Of a stretch of 30,068 bases of DNA, positions 16,194-23,342 are shown piece after piece (within the stretch, counting starts at the first letter, position 1; each line of letters starts with the position of its first letter). This stretch comes from a virus: positions 1 through 30,068 of the IMG/VR virus record IMGVR_UViG_3300021964_009396, one strand, 5' to 3'. Both the position numbers and the translations under genes were made by a program. The notes under the pieces were generated by a model. That model was not told the origin of the DNA, made no database searches, and was given only the letters and a program-made list of their open reading frames with translations.

Positions 16194-17625
16194 TTGGGGT
16201 GTTAGTGCAGGGTTCCATGATGCAGCGTTGACAGTTATTAGAGACGGTTGCATCGTCTTTGCCTCACATTCGGAAAGATATAGTAAAATTAAAAACGATA
16301 AAAATCTTTCACCCGGATTAGTAAGAGCAGCTTTAGAGTATGGACAACCTGATATAATATTTTGGTATGAGAATCCTTTACTCAAAGCAACCCGTAGAAT
16401 ATGGGCAGGGCAAAAGAATTGGTATAAAAATCCAAAAAAATATTTTACAGATGTAGGATACGATTTCAAATGTCCTATTGAATGGGGCAACCATCACAAG
16501 TCACATTGGGCTGCTGGGTACTATACAAGACCTAGTCACTTTGTTGACTGCGCCACACTTGTTGTTGACGCAATAGGGGAATGGACAACCACCTCAATAT
16601 GGAAAAATGAAAAAAAAGTTTGGTCGTCACGTTACCCAAAATCTTTAGGACTTTTTTACAGTGCCTTTACTGATAGGTTAGGCCTCAAGCCAAACGAAGA
16701 TGAATACATCCTCATGGGCATGGCTGCGTATGGTGACCCTAATAGATTCTTTGACGAAATAGAAAAACTGACACACGGCAAAAATTTACATAAAGGTGTA
16801 CGTTGGTGGAGACCTGAACTTACAAGCGAACAAGATAAGTTTGACATAGCGGCTGCTGTACAAAAAGTATTTGAATCATACTTACATGGCTTACTAAACA
16901 AGACGAAAGAACTCACAGGGCAGTCTAAACTTGTTTATATGGGCGGGTGTGCCTTGAACTGTCTTGCTAATAGACTGATACCACAATACTTCAAAGAACA
17001 TTGGATAATGCCTAACCCAGGTGATGCAGGATCATCACTTGGTGCTGTGCTTGCTGGAACTAAAGAACGTGTGAACTTTAGTACAGCTTATTTAGGACAT
17101 GAGATAAAAGGTGAATATCCGGTTGACAACCTACTACAAGAACTGTTACAATATGGGATAGTGGGAGTAGCAAATGGGCGAGCAGAGTTTGGTCCAAGAG
17201 CATTGGGCAATCGTAGCTTGTTAGCCGATCCACGTGGTGAAGAAATGAAAGATGCTGTAAACAAGATAAAACAGCGACAGGAGTTTAGACCGTTTGCTCC
17301 TGTTATAAGACAACATGATGTTGCTGACTTTTTTGAGGTTAGTAAGACTTTTCATTCACCTTATATGCAACAGGTTGTAAAGTGTAAACATAAACACTTG
17401 TTTCCTGCAATCGTACACAAAGATGAAACAAGTAGGGTACAAACAGTGACATACGCATCAAATCCGGGCCTATATGTATTATTAACACGCTGGTATGAAG
17501 AAACTGGGTGCCCTATGTTACTGAATACAAGTTTGAACATAAAAGGGCAACCTATTGTAAATACGTTGAATGACGCAAAGAAGTTTGAAGAATATTATGG
17601 AGTAAAAGTCTATGGATCTGAATGA
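16186..17625 (+). CDS. Carbamoyltransferase, NodU/CmcH/TobZ family
   Basis: A 479-residue protein with both family domains. The N-terminal Kae1-like ASKHA part has ISWGVSAGFHDAALTVIRDG (2-21), metal-binding NHHKSHWAAGYY (His103, 104, 107), VVDAIGEWTTTSIW, GLFYSAFT, LMGMAAYGDP, YMGGCALNC and PNPGDAGSSLGA. The C-terminal domain has GRAEFGPRALGNRSLLADPR, FRPFAPVI and LNTSLNIKGQPI. These enzymes use carbamoyl phosphate and ATP to carbamoylate a hydroxyl on sugars, antibiotics or Nod factors. Length is slightly below the roughly 550-600 residues of cellular members. ATG overlaps the preceding stop. It implies the pathway product carries an O-carbamoyl group. Confidence 0.93.
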   Translation: MISWGVSAGFHDAALTVIRDGCIVFASHSERYSKIKNDKNLSPGLVRAALEYGQPDIIFWYENPLLKATRRIWAGQKNWYKNPKKYFTDVGYDFKCPIEWGNHHKSHWAAGYYTRPSHFVDCATLVVDAIGEWTTTSIWKNEKKVWSSRYPKSLGLFYSAFTDRLGLKPNEDEYILMGMAAYGDPNRFFDEIEKLTHGKNLHKGVRWWRPELTSEQDKFDIAAAVQKVFESYLHGLLNKTKELTGQSKLVYMGGCALNCLANRLIPQYFKEHWIMPNPGDAGSSLGAVLAGTKERVNFSTAYLGHEIKGEYPVDNLLQELLQYGIVGVANGRAEFGPRALGNRSLLADPRGEEMKDAVNKIKQRQEFRPFAPVIRQHDVADFFEVSKTFHSPYMQQVVKCKHKHLFPAIVHKDETSRVQTVTYASNPGLYVLLTRWYEETGCPMLLNTSLNIKGQPIVNTLNDAKKFEEYYGVKVYGSE

Positions 17626-18553
17626 ATTTATGGACTATAGTTCTAAATCTACAGGGGGGAACTATAAAAGACTACACCTTAATATGAAAACAATTCATTG
17701 GGTAAAAGATGAACCAATACCTTTAGATGGTACAGGAGGTGTCTTTGGTTTTTGTTCAGACTTTCCATTAGATAAAACTGTAACAAACTATCACGTGCCT
17801 AACTATAACAAAAAATTAAATACATTTAAAGAAACCCTTAATGAACACCCTGACATGAATTCATTAGAGTATCCTTTAAATTTAGGAAAGATCGGAGGTG
17901 AGCTTTGGTTTGAAATTCCATCACTTCTAAATTCATTGAAGGAATATATGCAAGATGATTATAAGTTTAAAAATCCAATATCTTGTTATTGGTGTTTAGA
18001 GGATTCTCTTAATGGTGGTAAAGGGTTTTGGAAATGTCATCCAGGCACTACTAGATTGTTTATCGCCAAACTTTTTAGTGCAGAAAAAAATAACATTTCT
18101 TCTTGGTTATATTCTGAGGATGAAGCTGCACTTGAGGGATTGAATTTTGAACCTCTACCTACTTATAGAGATTTTTGGAATAAGGTAGTTGATGAGTGTG
18201 CAGATGCTGTAAACTACAGAAAAAGAAAGCCACTAATGAATTTAGTCTCAGTACAGATGTTAAATGCTAAGATTCAGCCGTATGGAAATTATCCTAATAT
18301 TGCTATAGGATTAGAACACGTTATGCACAAAGATATGATTAGTAGCTATAATTTGGCTAGATCTTTTTTTGAGGGGTGTGAGGTCATATTTAACGGTGAA
18401 GTGATACAAGAACCACTAAAAAAGAAAGTTAGAACTGTTAAGTGTGTATGTAAACAACCTAATGAAACCAAAAAGATTAAGGCTATTTTGTTAATGATGA
18501 TATGTCATAGATACAAGTGTCCCGAGGATCTTTTTTGGTTTACAAGTAAGTAA
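17612..18553 (+). CDS. Unknown protein, last gene of the modification block
   Basis: A 313-residue soluble protein; GGAG about nine bases before ATG 17612 supports the start, which overlaps the carbamoyltransferase. Notable patterns are YWCLEDSLNGGKGFWKCHPGTTRLFIAKLF, with the conserved-looking HPGTTR, a Cys-rich tail KCVCKQPNETKK and an N-terminal GTGGVFGFCSDFPLDK. I do not recognise the family. The HPG-x-x-R element looks like a phosphate- or nucleotide-binding loop, but this is a guess. Position at the end of the operon suggests use of the final product, for example transfer onto its target. Confidence 0.7.
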   Translation: MDLNEFMDYSSKSTGGNYKRLHLNMKTIHWVKDEPIPLDGTGGVFGFCSDFPLDKTVTNYHVPNYNKKLNTFKETLNEHPDMNSLEYPLNLGKIGGELWFEIPSLLNSLKEYMQDDYKFKNPISCYWCLEDSLNGGKGFWKCHPGTTRLFIAKLFSAEKNNISSWLYSEDEAALEGLNFEPLPTYRDFWNKVVDECADAVNYRKRKPLMNLVSVQMLNAKIQPYGNYPNIAIGLEHVMHKDMISSYNLARSFFEGCEVIFNGEVIQEPLKKKVRTVKCVCKQPNETKKIKAILLMMICHRYKCPEDLFWFTSK

Positions 18554-18556
18554 AGA

Positions 18557-18564
18557 TATAAATA
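18557..18564 (+). promoter_or_regulatory. T4-type late promoter TATAAATA
   Basis: An exact octamer in the 17-base gap just after the modification block and directly upstream of ATG 18571. With initiation about 12 bases downstream the transcript would start at or near the start codon of that gene, so it may mainly serve the later cistrones up to PhoH. Confidence 0.5.
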
Positions 18565-18570
18565 TCTGTT

Positions 18571-18861
18571 ATGGGACAAGTAATACCTTTTAAAAGAATA
18601 CCCAAAACACCTGAAGCTAAAGTAGTAGGTCATAGACTATCATTTTATACGGATGAGGAGATAGACATAGCACTTTTAGCTCTCAATATGTATGGGTTCG
18701 ACAAACTGAGATATACAGTAGATACTATGAAATCTCTGGATCCTTTGTATATCAGAGCCTGTTTATATGAACTGAAAAATAGTGATCTCATATCCTCTCT
18801 TGGCAGGAGAGTTATAAATATGATTATTGATAACATGGAGGAAATACGTGATGCCAACTAA
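18571..18861 (+). CDS. Small unknown phage protein
   Basis: A 96-residue protein beginning MGQVIPFKRIPKTPEAKVVG with a basic N-terminus, followed by helical segments (EIDIALLALNMYGFDKLRYT, DPLYIRACLYELKNSD, RRVINMIIDNMEEIRDAN). No Cys cluster or signal peptide. It overlaps the next small gene by 11 bases. Such all-helical small proteins are common between structural and metabolic modules in T4-like phages; I cannot assign a function. Confidence 0.65.
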   Translation: MGQVIPFKRIPKTPEAKVVGHRLSFYTDEEIDIALLALNMYGFDKLRYTVDTMKSLDPLYIRACLYELKNSDLISSLGRRVINMIIDNMEEIRDAN

Positions 18862-19057
18862 GTTTAAACCATCTGTCGTAATTGCTGAAAAACAAAGCAA
18901 TGGCACTGTTAAGAAAAGAAACCAACACTTTTATATGAAGAATACTTCTACAAAGAATATTGTGGAAATGTATGAAAAGTCTAATACTTTACCAAAAATT
19001 AAAGATAAGTTGAAGAAAGAACTTGTCAGACGAGGTGCGTTGGATGCCAGTATATAG
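18851..19057 (+). CDS. Small conserved basic T4-like phage protein
   Basis: ATG 18851, preceded by GGAGGAAATAC, is preferred over an upstream in-frame ATG at 18827 that lies inside the previous gene. The 68-residue product MPTKFKPSVVIAEKQ...QHFYMKNTSTK...LKKELVRRG matches my memory of a conserved hypothetical protein of T4-like cyanophages and pelagiphages located just before the FmdB-like gene and PhoH. It is basic, soluble, of unknown function. Confidence 0.75.
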   Translation: MPTKFKPSVVIAEKQSNGTVKKRNQHFYMKNTSTKNIVEMYEKSNTLPKIKDKLKKELVRRGALDASI

Positions 19058-19355
19058 TTTTCGCAATAACGAAACCGGTGAAGAATATGACAGGATTATG
19101 AGTTGGGATGCTAAAGTTGAATACCTGGAAGAAAACCCCAATATAGAATCAATTATTACTGGTGCCCCTGGCCTTGTAAGTAACACAGGTGATCGCACTA
19201 AACCCCCATCCGGCTTCAAAGAAGTATTATCTAAAATTGCTGATGCAAACCCTAACAGCAAACTTGCAAACGACTATGGTAAGAAAGATCATAAGTCTGT
19301 TAAGATTAGGGAGACTGTCCAAAAACAAACTGGTAAACTATTAGGAGACGATTAA
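19044..19355 (+). CDS. FmdB-like small phage protein lacking the zinc-ribbon cysteines
   Basis: Start ATG 19044 follows GAGG by nine bases; an in-frame TTG at 19023 is less likely. The 103-residue product begins MPVYSFRNNETGEEYDRIMSW, the N-terminal pattern of FmdB-type putative regulators, then AKVEYLEENPNIESIITGAPGLVSN and GFKEVLSKIADANPNS. No Cys occurs, so the zinc ribbon typical of bacterial FmdB is gone. Marine T4-like phages carry such versions near PhoH. Role unknown. Confidence 0.72.
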   Translation: MPVYSFRNNETGEEYDRIMSWDAKVEYLEENPNIESIITGAPGLVSNTGDRTKPPSGFKEVLSKIADANPNSKLANDYGKKDHKSVKIRETVQKQTGKLLGDD

Positions 19356-19401
19356 ATTTTGTTATGATTCTTTAACCAATAACCCACAGATAGGAAGTAA
19401 T

Positions 19402-20145
19402 ATGGCAAAGAAGAATCTTCAGCTTGTACAAAACGAAGGACTACCTGTAAACAATAGTTTGAAAATGAGGATAGAAGACCTCAGAACTATTCAAGCCAAA
19501 ACCGAAACCCAAGGCCAGTTTATGTCGCAGTATGACTATAAACCGGCCTTTTTGCTACACGGTTGTGCTGGTACAGGCAAAACCTTCATTGCACTTTATA
19601 GAGCTCTGGAAGAAGTAATGATGAAAGGAGGAACTAGGGATCGAGTAATTATTGTTAGGTCTGCTGTACCTTCCCGTGAGATTGGACACTTACCCGGAGA
19701 TCAAGATGAGAAGACTGAGGTGTATAGCGCACCGTATCAATCAATGTGCCAAGAACTTTTTCCAAACAAGCCACAAGCATATCACCGTTTGGTAGAACAA
19801 AAGTATCTGGAGTTTATGTGTACTTCATTTGTCAGAGGTATCACATTAGATCACGCTATTGTTATTGTTGATGAATGTCAAAATATGAATGACATGGAAA
19901 TCAATTCTTTAATGACAAGAGTAGGAGTCAATACAAAGATTATATTTTGTGGAGACTTTAGGCAGACCGACCTTTACAAGAGGAATGACTTGTCTGGCCT
20001 GAAGCAGTTTATGGTAACCGTTGAAAATATGCCATCCTTCTGTTCTGTCGAATTCGGGCCAGAAGATATAGTTAGATCTGCCCTGGTCCGGGAGTATATT
20101 GAGGCCAGAATGAAGTATGAGGACTCAAATTACCTAAGTGCTTGA
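19402..20145 (+). CDS. phoH: PhoH-like P-loop ATPase
   Basis: A 247-residue PhoH-family protein. Walker A GCAGTGKT at 54-61, RVIIVRSAVPSREIGHLPGD (81-100) is the PhoH signature, Walker B IVIVDECQN (153-161), and KIIFCGDFRQTD the sensor/arginine region. RBS AGGAAG lies upstream of ATG 19402. PhoH is widespread in marine phages; proposed roles are in RNA metabolism or phosphate-stress response, none proven. Following the gene is a complex repeat region with a promoter. Confidence 0.93.
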   Translation: MAKKNLQLVQNEGLPVNNSLKMRIEDLRTIQAKTETQGQFMSQYDYKPAFLLHGCAGTGKTFIALYRALEEVMMKGGTRDRVIIVRSAVPSREIGHLPGDQDEKTEVYSAPYQSMCQELFPNKPQAYHRLVEQKYLEFMCTSFVRGITLDHAIVIVDECQNMNDMEINSLMTRVGVNTKIIFCGDFRQTDLYKRNDLSGLKQFMVTVENMPSFCSVEFGPEDIVRSALVREYIEARMKYEDSNYLSA

Positions 20146-20187
20146 TTTATAAGCGCTTTTAATTTCTCCAACAAAATCAAGCACTTA
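20135..20187. repeat. 14-bp inverted repeat at the end of phoH
   Basis: TAAGTGCTTGATTT (20135-20148) is exactly complementary to 20174-20187, with a 25-base loop containing AAGCGCTT. The left arm overlaps the last phoH codons. No U-run follows, so it is not a classic terminator; it may be an RNA-stability hairpin or part of an operator array. Confidence 0.7.
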
Positions 20188-20197
20188 CGTCAGAAAT

Positions 20198-20224
20198 GGC
20201 CTAAGTGCTTGTTTTCCTTAGGCC
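20198..20224. repeat. 8-bp inverted repeat containing an AAGTGCTTG element
   Basis: GGCCTAAG (20198-20205) pairs exactly with CTTAGGCC (20217-20224), loop 11 bases. It lies between the larger inverted repeat and the promoter at 20234. Confidence 0.6.
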
Positions 20225-20233
20225 AAAAAGTGC

Positions 20234-20261
20234 TTGACTTTTCCTAAAATTACTGTATAAT
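20234..20261 (+). promoter_or_regulatory. Sigma70-like promoter overlapped by an AAGTGCTTG repeat
   Basis: TTGACT (20234-20239), 16-base spacer, TATAAT (20256-20261). It faces the small-gene group starting at 20303. The -35 hexamer is overlapped by the last of the repeated AAGTGCTTG elements (20228-20236), so a protein binding that repeat could control it. Confidence 0.65.
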
Positions 20262-20302
20262 AAGCATTATAAACTGATAAATTAACTTGTGAGGAGATGT
20301 TT

Positions 20303-20530
20303 ATGAGTAGTAATATAGCAAAAACAGCAGAGCTTATTGTAAGTTTTCATAACGCAGTCAATAGTCTTGAGAACCTAGACGATCGTGGTCGTATTAACTG
20401 GAACTATGTGGATGCTGATATTCACCTGGATGCAAGTGATGCGGGCAAAGTAGTACCCGAGGAGTGGTACGAGGTATTCAACGATCTCGCTGATGAAATT
20501 GAATTGAATCAACTGCAGGAGTCTGTATAA
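20303..20530 (+). CDS. Small acidic unknown phage protein
   Basis: ATG 20303 is six bases after GAGGAG, better spaced than the in-frame ATG at 20297. The 75-residue product MSSNIAKTAELIVSFHNAVN...WYEVFNDLADEIELNQ is acidic and helical. It is first behind the promoter at 20234, with TAATG overlap to the next gene. GC content is higher here than in the modification block. No recognised domain. Confidence 0.68.
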   Translation: MSSNIAKTAELIVSFHNAVNSLENLDDRGRINWNYVDADIHLDASDAGKVVPEEWYEVFNDLADEIELNQLQESV

Positions 20531-20760
20531 TGTGGAACTTAGAAGGTATGCGTGTTAAAGGTCTTTATCTTAGCGGTGACCAGCCCGTCAGCGGCACAGT
20601 AACCCATAGCCGTGTTGAATACGGCGGTAACGTATCTCACCACGTCAAAATAGACGATGGCTTTCAGTGGAAAAATTCTGCTGGTAAGGTTGTTATCAGT
20701 CGTGAGGCTGGTGAGGTTGTTATTGTTGACCACAAGTATATCACGGAGGTGCGCGACTAA
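20530..20760 (+). CDS. Small beta-rich unknown phage protein
   Basis: A 76-residue protein, MWNLEGMRVKGLYLSGDQPVSG then GTVTHSRVEYGGNVSHHVKIDDGF and VVISREAGEVVIVDHKYITEVRD. Alternating hydrophobic and polar residues suggest a small beta barrel (SH3/OB-like). Marine T4-like phages carry many similar small proteins. Overlaps the neighbours by one base on each side (TAATG). Function unknown. Confidence 0.68.
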   Translation: MWNLEGMRVKGLYLSGDQPVSGTVTHSRVEYGGNVSHHVKIDDGFQWKNSAGKVVISREAGEVVIVDHKYITEVRD

Positions 20761-20900
20761 TGTTGATTGTATCTAACGGTTATTCCGATCAGATTTTTTC
20801 TTGTCACCAGGAAGTCATTGACTTCTTTGGTCAGGATACCTTCACGGCATTAATGGAAGGCATTCATTCTCAATTCACGCTGAGGTTTAGCGATGTCTAA
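20760..20900 (+). CDS. 46-residue unknown protein
   Basis: ATG overlaps the previous TAA (TAATG) with GGAGGT upstream at 20745-20750, and the frame runs to a TAA overlapping the next ATG. Product MLIVSNGYSDQIFSCHQEV...FFGQDTFTALMEGIHSQFTLRFSDV. Too short for family recognition, but overlaps on both sides, a clear RBS and matching composition argue that it is translated. Confidence 0.55.
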   Translation: MLIVSNGYSDQIFSCHQEVIDFFGQDTFTALMEGIHSQFTLRFSDV

Positions 20901-21201
20901 AGAAGATTATTACAAGTTCCCTAATCCTACAAATCCAACGGCCGAATTGATTAAGCGCCGTCGGATACAGGTACTTGTCCACTCTTGCATCTATTATGCT
21001 TTAGATGACAACATTGTGCCTGACCACGTTTTTGATGCCTGGGCAAAAGAACTTGAGCAGCTAATGAAAGATCACCCTGATGCTTACAGTGACAGGTTTG
21101 ATTACGCTTTTAAGAACTGGGATAGCTCATCTGGTTATAACTTACCACACCGTGATCCTTGGATTCTAAATAAAGCGCAGTATTTGCTTAAAAACAGATA
21201 A
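20893..21201 (+). CDS. LigA-related small protein (NAD-dependent ligase domain Ia-like)
   Basis: A 102-residue protein: KRRRIQVLVHSCIYYALDDNIVPDHVFDAWAKELEQLMKDHPDAYSDRF. The pattern of Tyr-Tyr, D-x-x-V/I-x-D, and L-x-x-L-x-x-x-HP is that of the N-terminal Ia domain of bacterial NAD-dependent DNA ligase, which binds NMN. No adenylation domain is present. Stand-alone versions are known in phages, role undetermined. It ends directly against the tRNA gene. NAD binding is inference. Confidence 0.6.
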   Translation: MSKEDYYKFPNPTNPTAELIKRRRIQVLVHSCIYYALDDNIVPDHVFDAWAKELEQLMKDHPDAYSDRFDYAFKNWDSSSGYNLPHRDPWILNKAQYLLKNR

Positions 21202-21278
21202 GCACCCTTAGCTCAATCGGATAGAGCAACGGCCTTCTAAGCCGTAGGTTGCAGGTTCGATTCCTGCAGGGTGTACCA
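21202..21278 (+). tRNA. tRNA-Arg (anticodon TCT)
   Basis: A full cloverleaf: acceptor GCACCCT (21202-21208) with AGGGTGT, D-arm AGCTCAATCGGATAGAGC, anticodon stem ACGGC/GCCGT with loop CTTCTAA (anticodon TCT, reads AGA/AGG), T-arm with TTCGATT loop, and encoded CCA (21276-21278). The first acceptor pair is G-U. AGA is used heavily by the surrounding phage genes, so the tRNA probably supports phage translation. Confidence 0.95.
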
Positions 21279-21292
21279 ATATAAGTAGTAAT

Positions 21293-21952
21293 ATGTTTAA
21301 AAGAATAGAAATAGATTTAAAAATACCTGAAGCAGAAACTACCGAACACGGTAGATTCTATCGTACACCTGAAGGAAACTTATATCCTTCAGTAACCACC
21401 GTTATGTCTCATGCGTCAAAAGAGTCTATCAAGGCTTGGCGTGAACGTGTCGGTGAAGAAGAAGCAAACAAAATCAGTAATCAGGCAGCAACAAGAGGTA
21501 CAAAGATACATGACTTGTGCGAAAACGTGTTGCTGAATAATGATATTGATACAAGCAATCTCAGTTTGTTGGACAAACAGATGTGGGATCGCTTCCGTCC
21601 TGAACTCGACAGGATAGACAACATTCACGCAATCGAAGACCCACTATACAGTAATCATTTACGTATGGCAGGCCGGGTTGATTGTATTGCTGAATGGGAT
21701 GGGAAATTATCAGTCATTGACTTTAAGACCTCACGCAAGCCTAAAAGAAAAGAATGGATTGATAATTACTTTATGCAATGTACTTCATACGCAATTATGT
21801 TTGAAGAAATGACCGGTATACCGGTACCGCAAATCGTTGTTGCTATTACTGTCGAAGGAGAACAACCTCAAGTCTTTGTTGAAAAACGAGATAATTACGC
21901 AGAGCAGCTATTGGACTTACGTTTAGATTATGAGCGCAATTTAAAATTATGA
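21293..21952 (+). CDS. PD-(D/E)XK exonuclease (RecB/MGME1-like)
   Basis: A 219-residue protein with the nuclease core: RGTKIHDLCENVLL (68-81, helix with the conserved H-x-x-x-E), AGRVDCIAEWDGKLSVIDFKTS with Asp130, Asp143 and Lys145 as the D...DxK catalytic set, then DNYFMQCTSYAIMF (the Q-x-x-x-Y helix). Such enzymes are common in marine T4-like phages near DNA-replication genes and probably process DNA ends during replication or recombination. Its stop overlaps the next ATG. Confidence 0.88.
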   Translation: MFKRIEIDLKIPEAETTEHGRFYRTPEGNLYPSVTTVMSHASKESIKAWRERVGEEEANKISNQAATRGTKIHDLCENVLLNNDIDTSNLSLLDKQMWDRFRPELDRIDNIHAIEDPLYSNHLRMAGRVDCIAEWDGKLSVIDFKTSRKPKRKEWIDNYFMQCTSYAIMFEEMTGIPVPQIVVAITVEGEQPQVFVEKRDNYAEQLLDLRLDYERNLKL

Positions 21953-23256
21953 ATATAAGCAATCTGCTGATAACAGCTGCTACAAATTATCCAGATCGCC
22001 CTGCAATATCATTTAATAATATAACCTATACTTGGAGCGAGGTATGTGAACGCACAAGAAAACTTGCAACCAAATTAAGTAATATCGGAGTAGTAAAAAA
22101 TGATAATGTAGCATTTACAGGACACAATTCTAACACACAAGTAGAACTCTTTTATGCTTGTTCTATGTTAGGTGCTACTTTTGTTCCTATAAGTTATCGT
22201 TATTCAAAGAAAGAAATTGATGAGGTACTAAGGGATTGTAATCCTAAAGTTTATTTAGATGAGTCTAGTGTCTCAATTACTGATGAAAAACTATACGAAA
22301 ATGTAGTAGACGGTAATGATTATTATGCTATTACATACACCGGAGGCACTTCAGGCAAACCAAAAGGTGTGCCTCTCAGTCATACTAGACAATATTTAAA
22401 TGCTCTTACAAGTGCAAGTGTCTTTAATTTATCAACTGATGATGTTAGTTTATTGTGTGGACCAATATATCATTTAGGTCCTCAGAATAGAATTTTTGCA
22501 TCTACCATGATGGCTTCTCATCTTGTCATACAAGACAAATTTGTACCAGCACAATTTGTAGAAATTGTGCAAAAATATAAGGTGACTAATATTACACTGG
22601 CACCCACAATGTTACAAATGTTGTTAGATGCGCCTGAGTTTGATTACGAAAAAATTAAGAGTATAAAAAACATACAGACCGCAGGATCAACTATGCCTAC
22701 TGCTCTGTTAAACAGAGCAAGAACAATCTTTGTTGACGCAGAATTTAATGATTCATATGGCATTACAGAAATGGGAGGAGTAGTTCTTGCAAATAATAAG
22801 CCTGTTCCTCATGTTGCTGTAAGAATTGTAGATGATGAACTGTGGGTGAATGGGCCTACACTTATGGATGCTTATGTCAATAGGACTCCTGATTTTAAGG
22901 ATGGTTGGTATCAGACTGGTGACATGGTAAAACTTGTTGACGAAAAATATTATATTGTCGGAAGAAAAGATGATATGTTTGTTTCTGGTGCAGTTAATAT
23001 TCATCCAAGTGAAATAGAAACCGTTATAGATTCACATCCGAAAGTAAAACAGTCTGCGGTGATAGGAGTAGATGATGAACTATGGGGGCAAGTGCCCCGG
23101 GCCTTTGTTGTAGGTGAGGTATCAGAAAATGATTTGATAAGTCATTGTAAGGATAATATGGCCAACTACAAGTGTCCGAAACAATTTGTATTTGTTGACG
23201 ATATACCGAAAACAGGTGCAGGAAAGGTTGACAAGCAGGCATTAAAACTGTTATAA
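21949..23256 (+). CDS. AMP-forming acyl-adenylate ligase (acyl-CoA synthetase-like)
   Basis: A 435-residue member of the ANL superfamily. Motifs in order: YTGGTSGKPKG (130-140, phosphate loop), GSTMP, DSYGITEMGG (motif A5), GWYQTGDMV, YYIVGRKDDMFVSGAVNIHPSEIE (hinge region), and C-terminal PKTGAGKVDKQAL with catalytic Lys426. It should activate a carboxylate as an acyl-AMP and pass it to CoA or another thiol or amine. At 435 residues it is shorter than typical acyl-CoA synthetases, mostly through a compact N-terminus. No carrier protein is next to it. ATGA overlap with the nuclease gene. Its last codons contain the tmRNA promoter. Confidence 0.9.
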   Translation: MNISNLLITAATNYPDRPAISFNNITYTWSEVCERTRKLATKLSNIGVVKNDNVAFTGHNSNTQVELFYACSMLGATFVPISYRYSKKEIDEVLRDCNPKVYLDESSVSITDEKLYENVVDGNDYYAITYTGGTSGKPKGVPLSHTRQYLNALTSASVFNLSTDDVSLLCGPIYHLGPQNRIFASTMMASHLVIQDKFVPAQFVEIVQKYKVTNITLAPTMLQMLLDAPEFDYEKIKSIKNIQTAGSTMPTALLNRARTIFVDAEFNDSYGITEMGGVVLANNKPVPHVAVRIVDDELWVNGPTLMDAYVNRTPDFKDGWYQTGDMVKLVDEKYYIVGRKDDMFVSGAVNIHPSEIETVIDSHPKVKQSAVIGVDDELWGQVPRAFVVGEVSENDLISHCKDNMANYKCPKQFVFVDDIPKTGAGKVDKQALKLL

Positions 23257-23257
23257 T
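23228..23257 (+). promoter_or_regulatory. Consensus sigma70 promoter for the tmRNA
   Basis: TTGACA (23228-23233), 18-base spacer, TATAAT (23252-23257): both hexamers are perfect. The -10 box covers the TAA stop of the adenylate ligase. Expected start near 23264, just before the acceptor piece of the tmRNA. It is the best host-type promoter in the window. Confidence 0.8.
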
Positions 23258-23264
23258 ATAAATA
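23257..23264 (+). promoter_or_regulatory. Late promoter TATAAATA overlapping the tmRNA start region
   Basis: TATAAATA shares its first base with the TATAAT box. If used, late transcription would start near 23276, which could cut into the acceptor-piece 5' helix, so it might instead serve the endolysin downstream. Confidence 0.45.
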
Positions 23265-23330
23265 TATTACCCGTTGACGTTTGAAGTAAAACGAGTTTGG
23301 ACGGGGGTGCAAATCCCCCCGCCTCCACCA
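23265..23330 (+). ncRNA. ssrA: Permuted tmRNA, acceptor (3') piece
   Basis: This piece lies upstream of the tag-coding piece, the circularly permuted order. T-stem GGGGG (23303-23307) and CCCCC (23315-23319) enclose loop TGCAAAT. The acceptor strand CGCCTCC (23320-23326), discriminator A and CCA (23328-23330) follow, exactly parallel to the 3' end of bacterial tmRNAs. TGACG (23275-23279) can pair with CGTCA (23390-23394) and CGAGTTTG (23292-23299) with CAAATCG as helix P2. The exact 5' end is uncertain. Confidence 0.88.
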
Positions 23331-23342
23331 ATAAAAGACAAG

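Noticed and set aside
20135-20187. Rho-independent terminator of phoH
   Set aside because: The stem is perfect but has a 25-base loop and no U-run after the 3' arm.
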